From Icerya purchasi (taxonomy: Eukaryota > Arthropoda > Insecta > Hemiptera > Monophlebidae), in assembly GCA_039619475.1 (NCBI GenBank), contig CM077115.1, positions 144,030,274-144,094,273 on the forward strand: DNA of 64,000 nucleotides. Direction: 5' to 3'. Positions within the stretch are counted from its first letter, which is position 1. Each line of letters begins with the position of its first letter. Below the pieces are notes generated by a model. That model saw nothing but the letters and a program-made list of their open reading frames with translations. It was not told where the DNA came from and did no database searches. A program made the translations under genes and the position numbers. Below, piece after piece: positions 44,700-56,942 of this stretch.

Positions 44700-45480
44700 G
44701 TCGATGTTTACAGTTTTTTTTCGGCCATCAAACCAGCTGGATCGCGATCCGCTAATACGTTGCTGGTAATCAATGGACATCTTCATTAGCGTTTATTGTG
44801 CGCGCACCGGTCGTCGAGAGGTGAATTTCTCGAATCAGTTTCAGACAATGAAGTCTCCACTTACATTTATAAGAGCTACTTAGAGCGGTAGCCGCTCTCT
44901 TTGTTCGCGGGACAGTCAGTGACCCCGCCGGTGATGTATTAGCTCGGTTCTCGGTAGCATAACACCGCTAACCGATTGACTTGATTATTCGAACGAGCAC
45001 TATCGCACTCTGTCCGTCTACCGCCGTTAATTGATTCATCAACTTGATTCCGCTGTCGGAAGATTTTCCCACGTCCCCGGCTACTCTAGTAACTAGTTTC
45101 TGCCGACGACGATTACGGCACATTCTCGCCCATATAGCGGAACTCGGACTATTCGAACCGGATCAGCAGCGCGGCTCATTTGAATTATGCCTTAATTCGA
45201 ACAGCGGCGCGCGCCTCTGATAGATAACACGTTTGAATATTAGAACCGAAATTTTTACGCCGAAAGCGATACAACGGTGAAAAAGTTCAAAATAAAAACA
45301 GCATAATTTGTAGCTCTGAAACGAGGATGAGACGCGATTTTCGAATTGGAACGATTCGCACCGATCGGTTTTCGGTTTTCGGTTCCGGCGGCTTTGCCTT
45401 TCGAAGTGACGCAGCTCTCGTTAATTATTGAAGGTAAATTCTGAGCAAAGAGAAAGCCGAACTACAGCGAGGTTTTGGGT
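44700..45480. other. CpG-bearing unique island, possible regulatory DNA
   Basis: GC is clearly higher than in flanking DNA, with words such as CCGCCGTTAATTGATTCATC (homeodomain-like ATTGATT) and GGTTTTCGGTTTTCGG. No coding frame of note and no repeat signature. Host-derived conserved DNA is plausible but unproven. Confidence 0.3.
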
Positions 45481-46234
45481 TCGAATTAGCAAAATATAGG
45501 AAAAAATAGGAAAATTATTGCAAGTCTCGAATCAGGCTATATTTTGAACCTTTGATAATGCCCTGGAATTAAATATAGAATAGAAATTGGAAGAGGGGGG
45601 GGGGGGTCAAAAAACTTTAAAATGGCGAAAATTAGCGGAATGCATAAATCCTGTTTGAAAATAATTCCACCAAATGGGTTTAAGACGTGTGAGTGAACAA
45701 ATGCCACACATGATGGAATGAAGAAGTGTCACCAAAAATGTTTATACAATAAGTTGTTAAGGTTGAAAATACGACATATTACATTACCTAGAAGAGAAAG
45801 GGTCTACCGGGGACCAGGAGTTACGATAAAACACGCTATATACGTCAAGAGGAGTTAATATAGTAAGATGGACGACAATGTGGAAGAAGAGGTGTTGATA
45901 AAATTAATGAAAACAATATACCGAAGGAAATCCAAGAAGATGAGAATGTGAATAGATAGAAGAATAAAATAAGCATATGGATGATTTCGTGGTATAAATA
46001 ATATGAATTGCAGAAATGAGAGTAGATGTTGGTTTTGTTGCCCGCTGTCTTACCGTGTTCGGTGTTTCCATCTGGTATTCCATTTGGGCTGTTGCGCGCA
46101 CGTGACTTGGACTGAATTTTGCATAATTTTCTGGTTAATTTGAGATTTAGGTGTGGCTACTGAGAGAGTGTCGGTTTCTTTGCAGGTAGATACATAAATA
46201 ATATATCACATTATCATAAGTTTTAAAGTATATA
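45481..46234. other. No gene seen; spacer with G run
   Basis: A G run of about thirteen at 45,594-45,606. No coding sequence recognised. Confidence 0.5.
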
Positions 46235-46740
46235 TCTTATATATATAATTCTTCTGTGCGTGTGTTTGTGACTGAACTCCTAAACGGCTGGACCGATTTT
46301 GATGAAATTTTTTGTGTGTGTTCAAGTGTATTCAAGAATGGTTTAGATTCACAATTCGGTCCACTACATGAAATATAAGGGTTTTAAATAGTTGAGATGA
46401 GACCAGGGGCACAGAAATGTATATGGGACGAATAAAAAGAAATTAACAAAAAATTAATTTTTAAATAAAATGATTACCACGGTAAAAATAAACTAAACCT
46501 AAAAATTTAAATAAAATGATTACTATGGTTATTTTATTAGTTTCTGGTGTAAGTAAATACGCCGCTTCTGTTACTTCACTTTTTGCGTTATTGAAATTAT
46601 TAAAGTTCCAAGTCGCGCGCTCCTATTTAACTGCTGTACTCATTACGGAGAGTTAAAAAAAAAGTGGTGTTTTCTAAAATATCCTGCAACGGAATTTACT
46701 ACCGGGAACGTTATTTATATTCAAATTTGAAATCTTTACT

Positions 46741-47400
46741 CAACTACGTATATTGGTTTGCTGTTGTGGTAATCAATTAATTTTAATAAAATGCTGAAGA
46801 CAAGGAGGTCGGAAGAAAAGTTGTTGTTGATGTTGGAATGGCAGAGAGGATCGCGGTGTCTAATATTCAAAAATATTTCATTTTACTTTCAGTTTGCGCA
46901 AATTCTGTGCGGTATTGAAGTGAGTATTTTGGATATATAAATACTCACTGTAATTACGAATGTAGAATTAATATGTGTTAAGGATACAATAGTTGCCTAT
47001 TATGTTAAATACATAGATAGGGATGGTACATTTTTTTTTTCATCTCTATCTTATTTATTGTATAATAATGAATGATTAGCAGTCGAAATATGAAAATATA
47101 TTGTACAGTATGTTTATAAAAACTGGAAGAGGTTTAAGCCATATACACTATTGGACTTAATGGATAACATATAAAAATAAATAGAGTATTTAACTGATAT
47201 GTCAAATATTCGAACTTTTGGGTCAAAACCGCTGTATAAATGTTTTAAATTAACTGTTTAACTTTCTTTTTAATAATTTTCTACCAGGAGTATTAAAATT
47301 CTTACTCAACTATTGCAGTTTGTTGTTGCGGTAATAAATTAATTTTAATAAAATGCTCGATACGGAGACTTCGGAAGATATGAGTGAAGAAGATGTTCTC
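46741..47400 (+). repeat. Direct duplication inside the Helitron
   Basis: A block at 46,741-46,823 (ending TTTTAATAAAATGCTGAAGA) recurs in diverged form at 47,309-47,385 (TTTTAATAAAATGCTCGATA). Each has an ATG followed by a short acidic frame (TSEDMSEEDVLL in the second). This suggests an internal tandem duplication, possibly of a captured gene start. The frames are short and broken. Confidence 0.55.
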
Positions 47401-47635
47401 TTAAATGTGTAATTATGGGAGATCACCGTGTGAGTAACTCCAAACCGATGGCTGTGTGTGCTGTTTAGTTGAGCAAAACTTTTTGTTAGATCAAGACCGA
47501 CAGGTTAAAGAACGATCGATAATCTTCAGCTAAACGTGGAACGTGAAGACTATTTTCTGTTGGACGGTAATAAATATGTTTCCCAAAAGCAAAAATTTTT
47601 TTATGAATTTCCAAGTACAGATTTAAACGGACATT

Positions 47636-47655
47636 AATGCACGGGCAAAGCCGTG
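47636..47655 (+). terminator. Helitron 3' terminal hairpin
   Basis: Stem CACGG/CCGTG with loop GCAAAG, 8 bp upstream of CTAG. In Helitrons this hairpin is regarded as the signal ending rolling-circle replication; the role is known for the family, not shown here. Confidence 0.8.
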
Positions 47656-47730
47656 GGACACAGCTAGTATATATCTATAATGTTATAGTATTAGACGTAG
47701 TTGGAATTAAGATGATGTAAACCTTTACGA

Positions 47731-47800
47731 ATAAACGATATAATTATGTGGCGAACCCCCCCACAGACGGGCTTTGGTCCCTTGTGAGACGCACAAATTA
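47731..47800 (+). repeat. Dispersed repeat 'R-47', copy 1
   Basis: AACGATATAATTATGTGGCG and ACAGACGGGC, then TCCCTTGTGAGACGC. An inverted, diverged copy is at 53,842-53,910. Both flank A/T homopolymers. Class unknown. Confidence 0.6.
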
Positions 47801-47810
47801 ATTAAAGAAA

Positions 47811-48755
47811 AAAAAAAATCTAAAATAATTTTACTTATTCTTTTTTTCTTTTCCTCGAATTTTCCCTAGTAATCTCGCGGGGAAATGGTGACCTCGTCGA
47901 TTTTTTTTTTTTTTTTAAGTTCAGTATACGGGTTGACGCTTTTCTTTAAGTGACATTTGCGAAAGCTGTTTTTTCTTTTTAAAGCCTAGTCTTGCTCTGC
48001 TCCGTCAAGGTCAGGTGGGCGCAATTCGCAAAATAATCTGACATCTTACTTATTAATATCGATGTTTTTGGACGGCAAATTTTTTTTTTTCATGCATTTT
48101 GTATTCTGGTATATGTTATTAATTGCGTTTCACAAGGGGAGGTTACGACGTTGGGGTCACAAAATTTCGGAAATCAATAGAGGACCATGAGTATATGAAT
48201 CATTGTGTAAAATTTCAGGATGCAACTTTTCGATTTACGCGAGAAATTTATAAGAGCCGCATATAGATAGCATTTTATTCCAGATTATATTTATTTACCG
48301 TACGCAAATGGTTCGAAAGACCGAAATGTAAAAAAAAAAAAAAACAATTTTAAGTTTAATAAAAATTTTACGTCATTCTGTCTTATATTCGTATAGTATA
48401 ACACAAATTACTCCAAGTTTGTTTCATGATGTAGCGGTAAAAGTGGTGATAATTTTTGTTAATCTATATTCAACCTGGATGACAGACGTAGGATCGGATC
48501 CACCATCAAGATGGAAAATTATTGATCATGTGTTTTTTTGATTATTAATTCTTATTATTTTAATTCTTCATACGTAACTATATAAGTATAATAAAAATGT
48601 TTAGTTTTTTATTAATTATTCGCATTTCTATAAACGGTAAAGATGTATTTTATACTCAACAAATTCATTAATAATGAAAATAGAATTATAAATATTTATT
48701 CTTATTTTATGTTACTTATTAATCAATATAATTAATATTAAAACGTATTTTTTTT
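47811..48755. other. No gene seen; spacer
   Basis: AT-rich, with A and T runs (47,809-47,819, 47,901-47,915 and 48,331-48,343). No coding sequence recognised. Confidence 0.5.
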
Positions 48756-48799
48756 TTTCTGTATATGTATGTAATATATGTATATAAATATAAATGAAA

Positions 48800-49372
48800 A
48801 TAAATAAATAAAAATTTTATATAAATTAATTTCAAGAAATATGGAATAATTATAATGGAACAGCGAATCAATTTTCCCCAAGTATAATAGATAGATTTAA
48901 AAATAATCAATGCACACCAAATTTTTTTAATGTTCAATTTATAACAGGGCACGGTATATTTAAGGTACATTTATATAAATTTAAGATATCTGATTCTGAA
49001 ACCGTGTAATATGTAATTTTAGAGATGATGTTTTTCATATACTGCAAGGTTGCAATTATAATAATAATAATAATAATAGACTATGTAATTATGATATAAA
49101 ACAACTCGTACAAAATTATTTTAATGAATTTAACAAATTTGCAACTGAAGAAATAAAATTCCGGATAAATAATGTACATTTATGTTAAGTAAGTAGTAAA
49201 AAATATAGTAGATATTGTAAAAAAAACTGTAAAATGGTTATTAATATAATACCAAATACTTAATTGGATAAGTTATATTAATACCGTTGTTATAATAAAT
49301 TAATATTTTTAGTAAGTAAATGTGCCCTACCCGAAGTTTCGGGAAAAGGAAAAAATTAAATAAATAAATAAA
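48800..49372 (+). pseudogene. R1-type non-LTR retrotransposon 3' end, copy 1
   Basis: The plus frame contains FQEIWNNYNGTANQFSPSII, FITGHGIFKVHLYKFKISDS, CNFRDDVFHILQGCN, and ends FRINNVHLC with a stop near 49,188. The TGHGxFxxYLYxF block followed by CxxC...DDxxHILxxC is the C-terminal zinc-knuckle region of R1-type ORF2. The first cysteine pair is damaged. The 3' UTR has a hairpin CCCGAAGTTTCGGG (49,330-49,343), then an A-rich (TAAA)n tail. The opposite-strand copy at 59.6-60.5 kb belongs to the same family. Confidence 0.75.
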
Positions 49373-50120
49373 AAATATGTATATAAATAAATGTACTCAT
49401 ATACATGTGAAATAAGAGTATTAATGAATATTAATTGTAATAAAAGTTCTATAAATTTAATCTTTACTTACCTACTTTAAGATGATATAAATCATAAAGA
49501 CAGATAAAACGAAACAGTTGCTGCTATATTTACTTATTACATATAAAAGAATTATTACCGCAAGAGCAAAGTTTTTTTTTTAGTTTTTCACTTGAAAAAC
49601 TAATTTCATTTATGTTTAAAATTGCAGTGGCATCATCACTAGAGATATTAAAGATTAGATTTATAGAACTTTAATTATAATTAATATTCATTAATATTCT
49701 TATTTTACATGTATATACGTATATTCATTTATATACATATTTTTTATTTACCTATATGTGTACATATTTTTTATTTATTTATTTTTGTTTATATTTATAT
49801 ACATATAATTAAAAAGCGCAGTTGAATTTAATGTTTGTTAATACTTCTTTTATATTATCCTGTATGTGTGTGTGTGTGTGTGTAGGTACGTACATATTAT
49901 ATATGTTATTATATTGAAAATTTATAAAAAAAATTAAAAATTAGTTGTCAAATAATTTAAATGCGTAAAAATTTTTATTATATTTACGTAGCTATTTTTG
50001 AAAGAAACAAACTTACCGAACTACACGGAATTGAAGAGGACAGCGATGGACCGTATCGGGTGGAGTCAAATAGTGCTGAAGCGGACGGCTGTCACATGAA
50101 GAAGAAGAAGAATAGCTATG
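49373..50120. other. No gene seen; AT-rich with (TG)n
   Basis: A (GT)n run at about 49,866-49,884. Otherwise AT-rich. A GAAGAAGAAGAA run lies at 50,098-50,111. Confidence 0.6.
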
Positions 50121-50123
50121 TAA

Positions 50124-50345
50124 AGGGTGCGGCAGCGTAACTTTCTAAAATGCGCCACTTACTAAATTTTGTTGAAGGGAAATAATAACAGAAAATCGAA
50201 ATTAAACTGCAAGAGGAAAAGCATAGCCAATGGGAGATCTAGAGTGTGTTATTTCGATTTTCTGTTATTATTTCTCTTTAACAAAATTTAGTAGAAAAAA
50301 GAGCGGCGCATTTTAAAAAAAAAGGAAGTTATGCTGCCGCACCCT
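50124..50345. mobile_element. 222-bp MITE with GGGTGCGGCAG termini
   Basis: Terminal inverted repeats of about 75 bp with small gaps: AGGGTGCGGCAGCGTAACTT on the left and, inverted, AGGGTGCGGCAGCATAACTT on the right. Arms share ACTAAATTTTGTT and AATAATAACAGAAAATCGAA. No coding capacity. The flanks read TGTAA and GCATAAA, so no clear duplication. Superfamily undetermined. Confidence 0.75.
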
Positions 50346-52490
50346 GCATAAAGAATTAATTAAAAATAATGATTATTAATAATAAAAAATGTAAGACCAA
50401 TAAATTTTGCTAACACTGATGGATTGGTACACAGATCCCCCTTGTTTATGTTGCACAAATTATGGCCATTTTTGTTACTACATCACGAAACAAATTCAAA
50501 ACAATTTTTTGTTTTTTACTATATATAGACATATATTAAATGACGTATTTAAATTTTTATTAAATTTGAATTTGTTTTTTTTTACATTACTTTATTGTTT
50601 TTTATTATACTCCGTTTTGGAATAATCGGTCTTCCGAAACTTTCGCACTTAGTAAATAAACATAATCTGGAATTCATAGTATATTATTGATAACATCCGT
50701 TTTAAATTTCTCGCATAAATCAAAAATTTACATTCTAATATTCTACACGATTCATATGTTCTTCTATCGCTCTATAAAATTTTATCAAAATCGGTGAGCT
50801 CAACGTTGCGTGACCTCTCCTTGTCACACGTACACATTTATATTCTTTAAGTAATTCTACTTCATCGTTGTTAATGTAAAATTTAATATTTTCTTTGTTT
50901 GATGCAATTTTTTTGCCATTCAGGGCCCCCCGTTTGTTTGTTTTCTATTTATTAACCACTGTTTGCATCGGTCGGTACTACATCGCCATTGGAAACGGAA
51001 CTTATTTATAAACATTTCTATTCCAGTGTAATTTACGAACCAACTCTTTTAGAACTACGTTAAAAATATTATTCTCACCCCTCCTTTTACTGGAAATTAA
51101 TTTCTTTTTCATCAAGTTTTACGTAGCAGCATTACTCTATGCATGTTTTCCAGAATTTTACATACTAGCATATGTGCTATACCCTCTTCCTCCCTTGGGT
51201 GAGATGATAGCGCTTTCTACATTTTGTTATACCCCGAGTCAAATGCTCCGCTTTATGGCTTAAACACCGATGAGTGTGTAAGACTCTAAACTGTGTTTCT
51301 TTGATTTTTTTCGCTTGATCAAATTGTAAAATGCTTTTCCTAAAACTTATTCATTTTTGTGCTTAAATATTTGGAAAATTCGTTTAATAATTGATTGGAG
51401 GACAATTATCAATTACAATCACCAGTTTTTATCGAGCGTTATGTCTCGAAAATACCGATTTCGCTTTAGAAAGTTCTGTAATTTCCGCAGATAGCCGTCC
51501 GAAATAAGCTGTTGTACATTTCCTAAAATCGAGCAGATAAATATGAACTTGCACCTCGGACGACTATACAGATATTGACTTCTGTCTACGAACAAGGACA
51601 GCGTGATTACGACTTCTACGCGGAAAATGATTCTATTGAAAATAAAAATAACCACCTTCTTTTGCGCGTTAAATCTGTTTATCTATCTACATCTCGTTTA
51701 CATTAATTACTATGTTGTTCGTGCACGCTGCGGGTAGTTTTTCTATTACATCTTCATGATATTTAGCGTAAAGTTCTGAAAATTTTTTTGATTACCTTGA
51801 AAAAAATTTCGCCAAGAATGATGTGAATCCGAATTTTTCACAACAGCTATAGAAAACTAACATTTGAGAGTGCCCGAGATGAGGTTGTCTGAAGGATCGA
51901 ATTTTTTTTATATATACATAGGTACATATATATGTGTATGCAACATATATCGGAAGCAGTGATATACAAATATATTATTTAAAAAGAATCGAACTTTTCA
52001 TTACTTTACAACGTATCGGTATTACATTGCGCAATTCGAAAATTTGTAAAAATATACTAATATTTTAATCCAAAACTCGCATACTGATTTAAAAAAAAAA
52101 AAAAAAATGAAAAATACAGATATCCTAATGGCAAGAAATAACTACACCTAGGCGAACGTATTTTCTTAGTTCCATCCTCGGGTCACTGCAGCGATTCGCA
52201 CCGAATTAACCGATCTCCCAACTCTTTCGGCTCAATAGCTGGGCCACCGCCTTGCTTAAAATGTCGTTAATCCTACAATTTTTACGGTAGAGATTACATT
52301 ACTTTGTTGTTATTTTGATCCTTGAATTACTGAAAATCCTATAACTTTGTTTACAATTTTCAGTTCAGTTCAAATAATTTTTGCTCGAAAAAGAGAATAA
52401 GATATAAATGTGTTACTGCATATTCAGTTGTAACACTCAGCATTTACAACATCGGTAAGCCTAATGGACATGTATATCGGACATCTCATT
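50346..52490. other. No gene seen; AT-rich spacer
   Basis: No coding sequence recognised. Some CpG-bearing patches (51,420-51,650 and 52,150-52,270) have no convincing frame. An A run lies at 52,091-52,107. Confidence 0.5.
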
Positions 52491-52499
52491 ATAAAAGTA

Positions 52500-53160
52500 G
52501 CGAGTTCGAATGAACTATTCGTTCTCTTCTTCATGATCTATCCTCATCGACGTCTACCCAGATTGACTTTCTTTGGATTCCGGGACATTCAGGCATTGAT
52601 GGAAATGTAGCCGTCGTCCTCCTTGCTAAAGCTGCTGTTTCCAATGGGAATTTTATTAGTAGAATTCCAGCACACAATATTCTTCTTCCAACTAAATCCT
52701 GCCATCTTAGGCACTCTGTTTATGTTTCTCTTTTCGCTAATCCTAATTCCTTTTATCTCTTGATTAATCCTGTTCCTCCTCTTCGTTCTTGGTTCTATGA
52801 GCTTCCCAGTTTGCGTCGGTCCATAATTACTAAATTATCTCGCCTCCGTTTCTCGCATAGTCTCCTTCGTTCTTCACTAAATCGCTTTTCTTTGGCTGCA
52901 TCTCGTAATTATCCATTGGATCCTGAAGGTTCCCCCAGTGTATGTTTGTGATGCGAATCACGTGCTCTTCGAGTGCTCCGGTTTATCTCGCGAGCGTGAG
53001 TTACTTTATCATCATCTTTTAAAGCTTGGTCTTCCTCTCTTATGTTCTTTCTCTACCTATTCTCTCTGTTGTTCATGTCCTAGGGGTGTTCCTTGATTCC
53101 ATTGTCGACAGAATAAAAATATAATTTCTATTCTATTCCATGTATCTATTCCTTTTTGCT
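52500..53160 (+). pseudogene. Non-LTR retrotransposon RNase H and tail fragment
   Basis: QIDFLWIPGHSGIDGN is the RNase H block around the conserved His and Gly that precedes the last catalytic Asp; AKAA follows. A second frame gives PPLRSWFYELPSLRRSIITK and LSRLRFSHSLLRSS, matching the tail of the element at 26.07 kb (RLRINHSLLPSS). A third continues CxCDANHVLFECSGLS before decay. At least two frameshifts. It ends near 53,160, short of a recognisable poly-A. Confidence 0.8.
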
Positions 53161-53231
53161 GGGCTAATGCTCTTTGGTAGCAAATCCAAGGGGGGTAAAA
53201 AAAAATGGACTATATATAATATATATATATA

Positions 53232-53602
53232 ACTCGGTCATTTTGGCCTCGCAAGGGGCTGTGCCCTTTGACCTCTCTTGTTTTCATTTCTGTCTCCTTC
53301 TCATCTATACTTTGTATAAAATGATCAAAATTTACAACGTAATTCTTACTGGCATCAACACAAAAAGAAAAACAAAACATAATCACAAAAATCCTATCCT
53401 AACATTTAACTTTTATTATATAAAATTAATTCATTTTTTCGTTATATTTTTCATTACATATTTCGTTACATAAAATTGTTACATTTTTTAAGTAACAATA
53501 ACAAAAAAGCCTATAAAATATAATAAACGTTACACGAAATTGGGAAATTTTTTTGGGACATTTTTTGTAATCGGGGGTAGCCTAAGAATTACGTTATAAT
53601 TA
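53232..53602. mobile_element. Foldback FB-A, single arm
   Basis: ACTCGGTCATTTTGGCCTCG at the left end, next to a TA tract, running through TTCTTACTGGCATCAACACA and the CATTACATATTTCGTTACAT block to the family centre (AATTACGTTATAATTAAT). Equal to the left half of copy 1. Confidence 0.8.
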
Positions 53603-54738
53603 ATAAAGTCTGCCCTTCGGGCCTCGCAAGTGACCGTTAATCTTTTTTCTTCTAAATTTCTTTTAGAAAAATCGCTTTTTCTTACTCGTTTTTTATTCAA
53701 AAAAGATCTTAGCAATTTTGTATAATACAGCCCTTCAACCTGGTTGTTATGTTATATAAAAAAATAAGGGGCTAAAATTATGGAACGTAGTAATTTAACA
53801 AAAAAAAAAACCCTTTTTTTTTTTTTTTTGTTTTTTAAATAATTTGCGGTTCCCACAAGGCAAGTGCCCGTCTGTGGGTTCGCAACATAATTATATCGTT
53901 TATTCACAAATATAATACATCTTAATGCTAACACATTATATTGATCTTATATATCTATTACTTAATTATACTTTAGCTTTTATTTTCACTGAATTACATC
54001 TCATTTTTAAAACAAATACATTCATGCCAAACACACATTCTAAAGCAATATTTATTCGTAAGCCAAAAGGTATGCAGCTAAAGAAAGGAGCTACCGTGCT
54101 TTTTTTTTTTTTTTTTTTTTTTTATGTACCTTATTTATAATTATTCTCTTTGTTTCTTTCCTTCGTCTATTCTGTTCTCAATCTTTGCACCACGCTATCA
54201 ACCAAATTTTAATTTTGTCTTTCCATATTTTCAAATTGTCTTCGTCTTTAATTTCCTTTGGTATGTGACCCAAAATTTGACTCCAAATTTCCTCTTCAAC
54301 ATTGTCAATTTCATTGTTAACCCCTTTAGGTTTTATAATAGATAATTTGTCATAGTTTCTAGTCTCATAAACCTAATGAAGAACATATAATCACGAGAAG
54401 CAAAAAATGTACTTCTACGTCGGACTAAGAACGTTTAATCATACGGGTTGATCTGTATTTTCTTCTTCGGTTGCCTTTTCCTCAAAGGAGGTTAGCGACC
54501 CCATATGATGATACTGCTCTCGACTATTCGTAGCACTTCTGAAGTTTTTTTAATACTAAACTATTCCTGTATGTTTTTAATGCAGTCCGTTCTTCTTTCT
54601 CTGCTTCGTTTCGCTTCGATGTTTCCTTGTAGGATCATTTGCAATTATTCATATTTTTTTTTTATCATTCCACGAGGTAGGTCGCTCTTTTTTTTTTTTT
54701 TTGCTTTACAATCGTCTTTTTTCATTCTCTGTAATACT
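53603..54738. other. No gene seen; homopolymer-rich spacer
   Basis: Long T runs (53,814-53,829, 54,101-54,123 and 54,690-54,703) and an A/T-rich background; contains the R-47 copy. No recognisable coding sequence. Confidence 0.5.
53842..53910 (-). repeat. Dispersed repeat 'R-47', copy 2
   Basis: The inverted counterpart: GGTTCCCACAAGG, GCCCGTCTGTGGG, then ATAATTATATCGTTTATTC. Confidence 0.6.
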
Positions 54739-54739
54739 A

Positions 54740-54873
54740 GAAAAGATTATTTCTTTCAATATTTTTTCGTGCGACCCGGCACTTCGAGTGCCCCTACAGT
54801 TTGTTTATAACAACAAACTGTAGGCACTCGAAGTGTCAGGTCGTAAGAAAAAATATTGAAAATAATCTTCTCT
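54740..54873. repeat. 134-bp near-perfect palindrome (hairpin)
   Basis: Arms of about 60 bp (GGCACTTCGAGTGCC...CTACAGTTTGTT on the left) with a loop of only a few bases (TATA) around 54,807-54,813. The few mismatches include extra C's in the left arm (GTGCCCCTAC versus GTGCCTAC). As RNA it would be a long hairpin. It is probably a tiny foldback MITE. A miRNA precursor is less likely because the pairing is longer and more perfect than usual. Confidence 0.75.
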
Positions 54874-54879
54874 TTTTGG

Positions 54880-56100
54880 TGTCCAAATTTTCTCTACACT
54901 TACACTGGGAACGAACTAATTTAATGGTAAATCTCCATTGCGTAGGTAATTTATTATTTTTCGGAAAGCACTTCGTACAGCTTCAGTTCGCCTTTTTTAT
55001 AAATCTGGGAGTTTCATTTTCCATTAATTCATAAATACGTTTCTCTATTTACACGCTGTTTATACATTTATCAGATCTAAACGATAACGGAGGATTTTCC
55101 GGCGATATCATAATAGCTGTCTAATATCTAATGAAAATAAAATTATCCTAACGGCGAGCGATTACTAAAAAAAAAAAGAAAAAAAAAAAAAAAAACAGAT
55201 TTGAATAGCAATGATATAAGAGTGATTATGAATTTTGGAATCAGTCCGGCTTAAAAGTTAATCTAACAGAAGAACTAGAAATATCAGGAAAATGAGTCGT
55301 CGTCCGGTGTTATCGTTCAATTTCTAATCGGAACATATTTTCAAGGGAAGCATTCGACGAATTAAAAGTAAACAGTACAACTAATAAGATATGATGTTGA
55401 TGGCGCGGTGTTATTAGGAAAAAGTGCGTAAGACCTACAATGAGCGAATGAGCTAAATATAGTATGTTTTGGATTCAAAATGAACACTGCAAAAACTCGC
55501 GATGATTATACTGAAATAACACAACTTATCATCAGAAGTAGAAGCAAATACAGAATCTCAGAAAAAATATTTACCAGGATACTGGCAATTATTAATGGCA
55601 AATGGAACATCCAGAAGTCACATTTAGTTATTCCTCACGTTTTACCATCCATTGTAATTCTACACTTTGTATGTTTACTATTTGCTCTAGACCGATATTG
55701 CCCCTTTAACTTTCTTCGATATATTCTCGAACTCTGAAGTGCTGTTCGTTAATTCAGTTATTGTCGACGGTGCGTAATCGCTCTGTGACTTCTTTGCTAT
55801 TTTCTAATGCTTTATATTTGTTCTTGTTTTTTTTTTTTTTTTTTTTTATTTGTGAATAATGTTTATTTTTTTTTTTTTTTCGAAAATTTATCACGCCACT
55901 TAGTTTCGTTTTTTTTTCCAAATTTTATATGCGCTGCTTCGCCAAAAAAATATTTCACGATAAATCTCATTTATTTGTTTTCCTGAACATGTAAGATCTT
56001 ATGCGAAGATAAAAAGCAACTTTTACATGTAGTAGGACATTATTGTATAAATCATTTAAGCCCATCATTCGACTATAGAAATTCGAGTAGACGAATGATT
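54880..56100. other. No gene seen; AT-rich spacer
   Basis: A and T runs (55,178-55,195, 55,829-55,847 and 55,866-55,880). An 85-codon open stretch at 55,480-55,737 starts with ATG (MNTAKTRDDYTEITQLI), is partly protein-like and has no family I know. Confidence 0.4.
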
Positions 56101-56149
56101 TACGTGTTCGATCGTCCGCATCTATGCAACCCATCCTATAACCTAGATA

Positions 56150-56940
56150 TCTGAATAAATCAAAATACTAAAGAGCTGATAGAAGCGAGTAAACGACGAG
56201 CGAGAGAGAGGACGCGGCACGGAAAATGAAACAGTTGCTGCTGAAATTAAACCGCGCGAAGTCGTCGGAGAGGTGTGAATTACACAGACCACACCCTAGC
56301 TAGCAACTCTTTTTTAGTCTGAGGCACACGTGAAAGGAGACCGGTGTCGTCGGCGAAAGAATTTAAGTGTAGGGTGTGAATCTCAATGATTCCAGCACAT
56401 TCTGTTGTTCACATCAAAGATTTATTGGCGCAAAAATATTTATTTTTCAAAAACATTCTTTCTCTTTCATTTAATTCGCAAAGCCCGCCATTTCAGCCTT
56501 CCGAATAAATAAAATGAATGTACTCGCGCTTCCATTATGAAACATGTGCCTCTCTGCTAATATATATGCTGTGATAAATGATCGTCGGAAAGTATAAAAG
56601 CGCTTTAGTTCTAAATAGTGGCCGAAAATTTATACATGTAAGACCCTTCACCGAAACACAAGCAACTTGATTCCGGCCTTTGCCGTGATTCGGTCAGACT
56701 GAAGATCATTCACTCAACAACGGTTACATTTCATAGCGGATAAGATCGCTAGTATGTGTGATGGTCAACATTTTTGTATAAGCCGGAGGGGATATTCGAA
56801 ATTGGTAACTTCAATAGAAAATGTGTAACTCATACGTAATCAAGAGTATCCACGGTAACTTTAGAATAGATTTTAATATTTCAGGATTTTTTCTGCTTTC
56901 TGTCAGGAAAGAAAATCTTTTAACATGCTGTTTGTTAAAT
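56150..56940. other. Unique, partly CpG-rich island
   Basis: Contains GA-rich and CG-containing sequence (GACGAGCGAGAGAGAGGACG at 56,196, a GAGA-type word). No gene recognised. Possibly host regulatory DNA. Confidence 0.25.
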
Positions 56941-56942
56941 AT

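Larger units (their letters stand above)
46235..47667 (+). mobile_element. Non-autonomous Helitron
   Basis: Starts TC (46,235) after A and ends CTAG (47,664-47,667) before T: the A|TC...CTAG|T insertion pattern of Helitrons. Near the 5' end is AACGGCTGGACCGATTTTGA, a block common at insect Helitron termini. Near the 3' end CACGG-GCAAAG-CCGTG forms a hairpin 8 bp before CTAG, as expected. There is no terminal inverted repeat and no target duplication. At 1,433 bp it lacks the Rep/helicase gene, so rolling-circle mobilisation would need a protein from elsewhere. Confidence 0.88.

Noticed and set aside
52760..52951. Independent 63-aa protein
   Set aside because: One frame-segment of the retrotransposon tail at 52.5-53.2 kb.
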